Source of the DNA: Bradyrhizobium guangdongense
GTDB lineage: Bacteria > Pseudomonadota > Alphaproteobacteria > Rhizobiales > Xanthobacteraceae
Reading direction: 5' to 3'
DNA: 64,000 bases
NCBI RefSeq assembly: GCF_004114975.1
Contig: NZ_CP030051.1
Location: 6,909,501 to 6,973,500, forward strand
Below are positions 60,184-64,000 of this stretch, piece after piece. Position 1 is the stretch's first letter. Each line of letters opens with the position of its first letter. The notes beneath the pieces were generated by a model, which saw nothing but the letters and a program-made list of their open reading frames with translations, made no database searches and was not told the DNA's origin. The translations under genes and the position numbers were made by a program.

Positions 60184-60966
60184 GTGGATCTTGGGATCAA
60201 AGGTCGCCGCGCCATCGTCTGCGCATCCAGCAAGGGCCTGGGGCGCGCTTGCGCCATGGCGCTGGCCGAAGCCGGCGTCGACGTCGTGCTGACCGCGCGG
60301 GGCGCGGAAGCCCTGAAGAAGACAGCCGACGAAATCCGCAAAGCCTATCCGAACGTGAAGGTCACCGAGATCGTCGGCGACATCACGACGCCGGCGGGCC
60401 GCGAAGCCGTGCTGAAGGCCTGCCCCGAGCCGGACATTCTCATCAACAATGCCGGCGGGCCGCCGCCCGGCGACTTCCGCAACTGGACCCGCGACGACTG
60501 GATCAAGGCGATCGACGCCAACATGCTGACGCCGATCGAGCTGATCAAGGCAACCGTCGACGGCATGATGGCGCGCAAGTTCGGCCGCATCGTCAACATC
60601 ACCTCGGCCGCGGTGAAGGCGCCGATCGACATCCTCGGCCTCTCCAACGGCGCGCGCGCCGGCCTCACCGGCTTCATCGCGGGCCTGTCGCGCAAGACCG
60701 TGATCAACAACGTCACCATCAACGGCCTGCTGCCGGGTCCGTTCGAGACCGATCGCCTGACCAGCACCGCGAAGGGCGAAGCCGACAAGCGCGGCGTTTC
60801 GCCGGAGCAGATTCTGGCGGAGCGCGCCAAGCTGAACCCCGCGGGGCGCTTCGGCCAGCCCGACGAGTTCGGCTACGCCTGCGCCTTCCTGTGCGGGGCC
60901 AAGGCCGGCTTCATCACCGGCCAGAACATCCTGCTCGACGGCGGCGCGTTCCCGGGAACGCTGTGA
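60184..60966 (+). CDS. SDR-family protein lacking the catalytic Tyr-Lys pair
   Basis: A 260-aa protein with a short-chain dehydrogenase fold. The N-terminal motif is CASSKGLGRACAMALAEAGV, without the full GxxxGxG, and NNAGGPPPGDFRNW follows. The active-site Ser remains (IVNITSAAVKAP), but the expected YxxxK is LGLSNGARAG. This is the pattern of the BKR-like atypical SDR subgroup. It may bind NAD(P) without classical catalysis, or use other residues. The start is a GTG at 60184 after GGGAGTG. Its stop overlaps the next gene by three bases. Confidence 0.88.
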   Translation: MDLGIKGRRAIVCASSKGLGRACAMALAEAGVDVVLTARGAEALKKTADEIRKAYPNVKVTEIVGDITTPAGREAVLKACPEPDILINNAGGPPPGDFRNWTRDDWIKAIDANMLTPIELIKATVDGMMARKFGRIVNITSAAVKAPIDILGLSNGARAGLTGFIAGLSRKTVINNVTINGLLPGPFETDRLTSTAKGEADKRGVSPEQILAERAKLNPAGRFGQPDEFGYACAFLCGAKAGFITGQNILLDGGAFPGTL

Positions 60967-61952
60967 GAGCGGTCTGGTACGAGCAGACGGGGCCGGCGGC
61001 GGACGTTCTCACCTATGGTGAGATGGCGACGCCGGTCGCGGGCCCGGGCGAAGTTCGCATTCGCCTGGAAGCCTCCGGCGTCAATCCGGCCGATGTCGGC
61101 CGGCGCGGCGGCTCTTATCGCGCGATGGAGTTTTCTCGCGTGATTCCGAACAGCGATGGCGCGGGTTTCGTCGACCAGATCGGCGATGGGGTGATGCGCT
61201 TCAAGCTCGGCGATCGGGTCTGGCTGTTCAACGGCCAGCGCAACGGCCGCGCCTTCGGCACCGCGGCGGAGTATATCGTACTGGCCGAGCAGCTGGTGAC
61301 GCCGCTGCCGGGCCATCTCTCCTTTGCGGAAGGCGCAACGCTCGGCATCCCCGCGATGACCGCGTGGTGCAGCCTGTTTGCGGACGGGGCGATCGTCGGC
61401 AAGACCGTGCTCGTCACCGGCGGCGCCGGCGCGGTCGGCCATTATGCCGTGCAACTCGCCAAATGGGGCGGCGCGCAGGTGATCGCGACAGTCAGCTCGG
61501 CCATGAAGGGCGAGCTGGCACGGCAGGCGGGCGCCGATCTCGTGGTCAATTACAAGGACGAGGATGTCGTCGCGAAGGCGATGGCCTTCACCGGCGGACG
61601 CGGTGTCGATCGCGTCGTCGACGTCGATTTCGGCGGCAACATCGGAACGACGCTGAAGCTGATGGCCGTCAATTCCACCATCGCGGTCTACGCCACCAAC
61701 GGCAAGCGCACGCCTGTCGTCCCCATGCGCGAGCTGATGGAGAAATGCATCACGTTGCGCACACTGGTGCTGTTCGCACTCCCGCCGGCGCTGCTCGCGG
61801 CGGCGCAGGCCGACATTTCGAAATGGCTGGCGGCGGGGCCGCGAATTCACAATGTCGCGGCAGAGTTCGCCCTGTCGGACACGGCGCAGGCGCATCTCGC
61901 CGTCGAGAAGGGCGACAAGCTCGGTACCGTTGTGGTCAACTGCGCCAAGTGA
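60963..61952 (+). CDS. NADPH:quinone oxidoreductase-like MDR protein
   Basis: A 329-aa zinc-free medium-chain reductase. Features: catalytic-domain start VWYEQTGPAADVLTYGEMAT, then GVNPADVGRRGGSY and the NADPH motif VLVTGGAGAVGHYAVQLAKW. The C-terminus (AQAHLAVEKGDKLGTVVV) is typical of QOR proteins. It reduces quinones or enones with NADPH. It starts with GTG overlapping the stop of the SDR gene (GTGA), so the pair is coupled. Confidence 0.9.
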   Translation: MRAVWYEQTGPAADVLTYGEMATPVAGPGEVRIRLEASGVNPADVGRRGGSYRAMEFSRVIPNSDGAGFVDQIGDGVMRFKLGDRVWLFNGQRNGRAFGTAAEYIVLAEQLVTPLPGHLSFAEGATLGIPAMTAWCSLFADGAIVGKTVLVTGGAGAVGHYAVQLAKWGGAQVIATVSSAMKGELARQAGADLVVNYKDEDVVAKAMAFTGGRGVDRVVDVDFGGNIGTTLKLMAVNSTIAVYATNGKRTPVVPMRELMEKCITLRTLVLFALPPALLAAAQADISKWLAAGPRIHNVAAEFALSDTAQAHLAVEKGDKLGTVVVNCAK

Positions 61953-61971
61953 AGCGCCGAAGCCGGCAGCA

Positions 61972-62448
61972 TCAGCGTTGTTTGGTGGGCTCGTCTTCGT
62001 CCTGCTGACTGGGCGCGGACGAATCGGCCGTCGTGCGTTCATCCGTCCAGTCGATGCCGAAGGCGTCGAGCCCGTCGGCAAGCAGATCACCCAGCATGGG
62101 ATCGCCGAGCAGGTAGCGGGCCGTTTCGCGCCGGGGAGCGCGATAAGTCGCCCGCGCCTCGACGGCGCGCGAGCGGAGATCGTCCCAATCATCGATCGTG
62201 CCCTCGCCGCGCCCCAGCCATGTCAGCGCCACGAGATCCAGCTGCTCGTCCTCGTTGAGGGCGGTGATGAAGCTGCCAAGTTCGAGACCGGCGGGATCGG
62301 AGCCATCGTCCTCCAATACGTCGATCATATCGTCATCGGCTGCGTTGGAGCCGGAATCCGGATCGGAGTCCCCCTCCTTGACGTCGAATTCGCGCGCCTT
62401 CTCGATGATGAAGGCGACCTTGTCGGCGGAAATCGTAAGCTCTGGCAT
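61972..62448 (-). CDS. DUF3775 protein
   Basis: A 158-aa acidic soluble protein. MPELTISADKVAFIIEKARE and the later GSFITALNEDEQLDLVALTW define DUF3775; YLLGDPMLGDLLADGLDAFG continues the domain. Its function is unknown. GGGGGAG lies before the ATG at 62448; an in-frame start at 62547 overlaps the promoter region of the divergent MBL gene. It ends 19 bases from the convergent quinone reductase gene. Confidence 0.88.
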   Translation of the reverse strand: MPELTISADKVAFIIEKAREFDVKEGDSDPDSGSNAADDDMIDVLEDDGSDPAGLELGSFITALNEDEQLDLVALTWLGRGEGTIDDWDDLRSRAVEARATYRAPRRETARYLLGDPMLGDLLADGLDAFGIDWTDERTTADSSAPSQQDEDEPTKQR

Positions 62449-62582
62449 GGGCTCCCCCTGCTCGTCCTTTAGGTTGGGTCCAGGTTCCCTCGATAACGCA
62501 ACATCGCGACAGATGATCCATTGCGCTTCATGGCGGAAAATGCGCATCTTTCGCCGCCAAATGAAGAAATAGGGGGCGCCCG

Positions 62583-63434
62583 ATGCAGTGGAAGGTCGGC
62601 AAGGTCAAAATCACCAAGGTGGTCGAACTGGAAACGGTCGGCTCGACCCGCTTCATCCTGCCTCTGGCCAGCAATGACGAGATCAGGAAGTTGCCCTGGC
62701 TGATTCCGCATTTCGCGACCGAAGAGGGCCGGCTGAAAATGTCGATCCACTCGCTGGTGGTGGAGACGCCGTCGCGCCGGATCGTGGTCGACACCGGCCT
62801 CGGCAACGACAAGCAGGGCCGCAACGTTCCGACCTGGAATAACCGCAACACCCCGTTTCTGGACATGATGGCGGCCGCGGGCTTTCCGCCTGACAGCATC
62901 GACACCGTGCTGTGCACGCATCTTCACGTCGATCATGTCGGCTGGAATACGAAGCTGGTCGGCGGCAAATGGGCGCCCGCCTTCCCCAAAGCGCGCTACG
63001 TGTTCGGACGCGCCGAATACGAGCATTGGCTGAAACACTCGACCGAGCCGGACAAGCAGGCCGTCTTTGACGATTCCGTGAAGCCGATCGTCGATGCCGA
63101 CCGTGCCGATCTGATCCCGAGCGATCACAGGCTCTCGGACGAGATCAGCATGATCCCGACGCCCGGCCACAGTCCGGGCCATATGAGCGTCCTGATCCAG
63201 TCGGACGGCGAACAGGGGCTCTTGACCGGCGACGTCGCTCATCATCCATGCCAGATGGCGCATCTCGACTGGTCCTCCACCGCGGATTCCGACCTGACGC
63301 AATCCGCTGTGACGCGGCGTGAGCTGTTCGGCCGGTTTGCCGATACGCCGACGCTCGTGATCGGCGGGCATTTCTCGGCCGGCCACATCCGCCGGGAGGG
63401 CAATGCGTTCAGGTTTGTGGCGCAGCAATCCTAG
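62583..63434 (+). CDS. MBL-fold hydrolase, lactonase-like
   Basis: A 283-aa metallo-beta-lactamase-fold enzyme. The metal motif is CTHLHVDHVGWNTKL (HxHxDH); the other His and Asp are in PTPGHSPGHMSV, LLTGDVAHHPCQ and VIGGHFSAGHIRRE, so the two-metal site is complete. It resembles N-acyl-homoserine-lactone or aryl-lactone hydrolases and methyl parathion hydrolase-type enzymes. It is cytoplasmic. The substrate is unknown; a quorum-signal lactonase is one option. Confidence 0.9.
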   Translation: MQWKVGKVKITKVVELETVGSTRFILPLASNDEIRKLPWLIPHFATEEGRLKMSIHSLVVETPSRRIVVDTGLGNDKQGRNVPTWNNRNTPFLDMMAAAGFPPDSIDTVLCTHLHVDHVGWNTKLVGGKWAPAFPKARYVFGRAEYEHWLKHSTEPDKQAVFDDSVKPIVDADRADLIPSDHRLSDEISMIPTPGHSPGHMSVLIQSDGEQGLLTGDVAHHPCQMAHLDWSSTADSDLTQSAVTRRELFGRFADTPTLVIGGHFSAGHIRREGNAFRFVAQQS

Positions 63435-63633
63435 CAAATCGTAGCAACCATTAAGTCGCCCCCGATGGCCTTGATGGTGACGCCGCGCTTGCGCCCATCA
63501 AGGCGTGGCCTGGCAGCAGCTGATGTAAGGCGGGAGCAGAGCGACGGCCAGCCTTGACGGCCGCCGCGCGCGGCGTCTTTGTTGCGGCAGGTCGGGACGA
63601 AGAAACGGTCGCCTAGTCGAACAAAGAAACGGG

Positions 63634-64000
63634 TCAGGCGGCGGGCCGCTTGGCGAGTTGAGGCAGCTCTGCCACCCAGGGAGTTCCGCGGGCGACGACG
63701 GCGTTGATCGTGACGAGCAGCTTTCTGGCGCAGGCGATGAGCGCGCATTTGTGGCCTTTGCCGGCGGCGATCAGGCGGGCGTACAGAGCCTTGAGCTGCG
63801 GATTCCAGCGGAAGGATGCCGCAAGGGCCGCGGTGTAGAGCGCCCGGCGCAGGCGTTCGCGGCCACCCTCGATGTGACGGGCGCCGGCGCGATTGCCGCT
63901 GTCGTCGTCGTAAGGCGCCAGCCCGCCGAGAGCTGCAGCGGGCCCACGCGTGATGTTGCCGACCTCGGGCATCCTGACCAGGACGGCAACCGCGGTCGGC
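63634..64000 (-). mobile_element. IS110-family transposase, C-terminal part (cut by window edge)
   Basis: The frame runs from the right edge to a stop at 63634. MPEVGNITRGPAAALGGLAP followed by YDDDSGNRAG and GGRERLRRALYTAALAASF matches the IS116/IS110/IS902 C-terminal domain (PF02371). It includes the conserved Ser in DDDSG. The N-terminal DEDD domain lies beyond the window. IS110 elements have no long terminal repeats, so the end in 63435-63633 cannot be set by eye. Confidence 0.88.

Overview
The window is about 64 kb of GC-rich chromosome from an alphaproteobacterium, most likely a Bradyrhizobium or close relative (Nitrobacteraceae). Reasons: the strong GC bias at third codon positions, the gene families present (LrgAB, DUF3237, DUF6157, DUF3775, a MlotiK1-type channel), an uptake and CoA-ligase cluster arranged like the tar/cou p-coumarate locus of Rhodopseudomonas palustris as I recall it, and several families of intergenic palindromic repeats typical of this genus. 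No species-level claim is made.

Layout. 0-11 kb: a cut ABC-exporter gene, an HtrA-like protein without catalytic residues, an esterase, a DsbA-like oxidoreductase, LrgA/LrgB, a thioesterase facing a TetR regulator across two matching operators, two small secreted proteins, an AbrB-type membrane protein, and an FMN oxidoreductase facing a LysR regulator. 10.6-21.2 kb: an aromatic-acid block with pobA, a three-gene TRAP importer, a DUF3237 protein, a crotonase, a feruloyl-CoA synthetase-like ligase, an SDR dehydrogenase, a hydroxybenzoyl-CoA-type thioesterase and an ABC substrate-binding protein. Together they would import hydroxycinnamates, activate them to CoA esters, shorten the side chain to 4-hydroxybenzoate-type acids and hydroxylate these to protocatechuate. 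21-31 kb: two modules each pairing a glutathione transferase with a divergent WYL (YafY-type) regulator and an inverted-repeat operator, plus a membrane-tethered TAXI protein and a cyclic-nucleotide-gated K+ channel. 31-38.7 kb: an EAL response regulator, a desaturase, a MetX-like hydrolase, an MBL protein, an MFS carrier and an acyl-CoA ligase.

39.4-46.2 kb is a sugar-type (RbsC/RbsA) ABC importer operon with four-base overlaps. Its second permease is fused to a strictosidine-synthase/SMP-30-type beta-propeller, and a second stand-alone propeller follows. 46.3-51.3 kb is a YhiI-RbbA-YhhJ type exporter operon with an FNR/FixK-like box upstream. 51.5-54.0 kb is an accessory patch: a 5'-truncated cyclase/TPR gene and a tandem pair of paralogous double-glycine-leader peptides behind a CRP-like palindrome. 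I judge this peptide pair and the permease-propeller fusion to be the most novel items.

54-64 kb: a cyclase-family hydrolase, a MntA-HepT toxin-antitoxin pair, tRNA-fMet, a coniferyl-aldehyde-type dehydrogenase with a GMC oxidoreductase, CvpA, an SDR without its catalytic Tyr/Lys overlapping a quinone oxidoreductase, DUF3775, a lactonase-like MBL hydrolase, and an IS110-family transposase fragment cut by the right edge.
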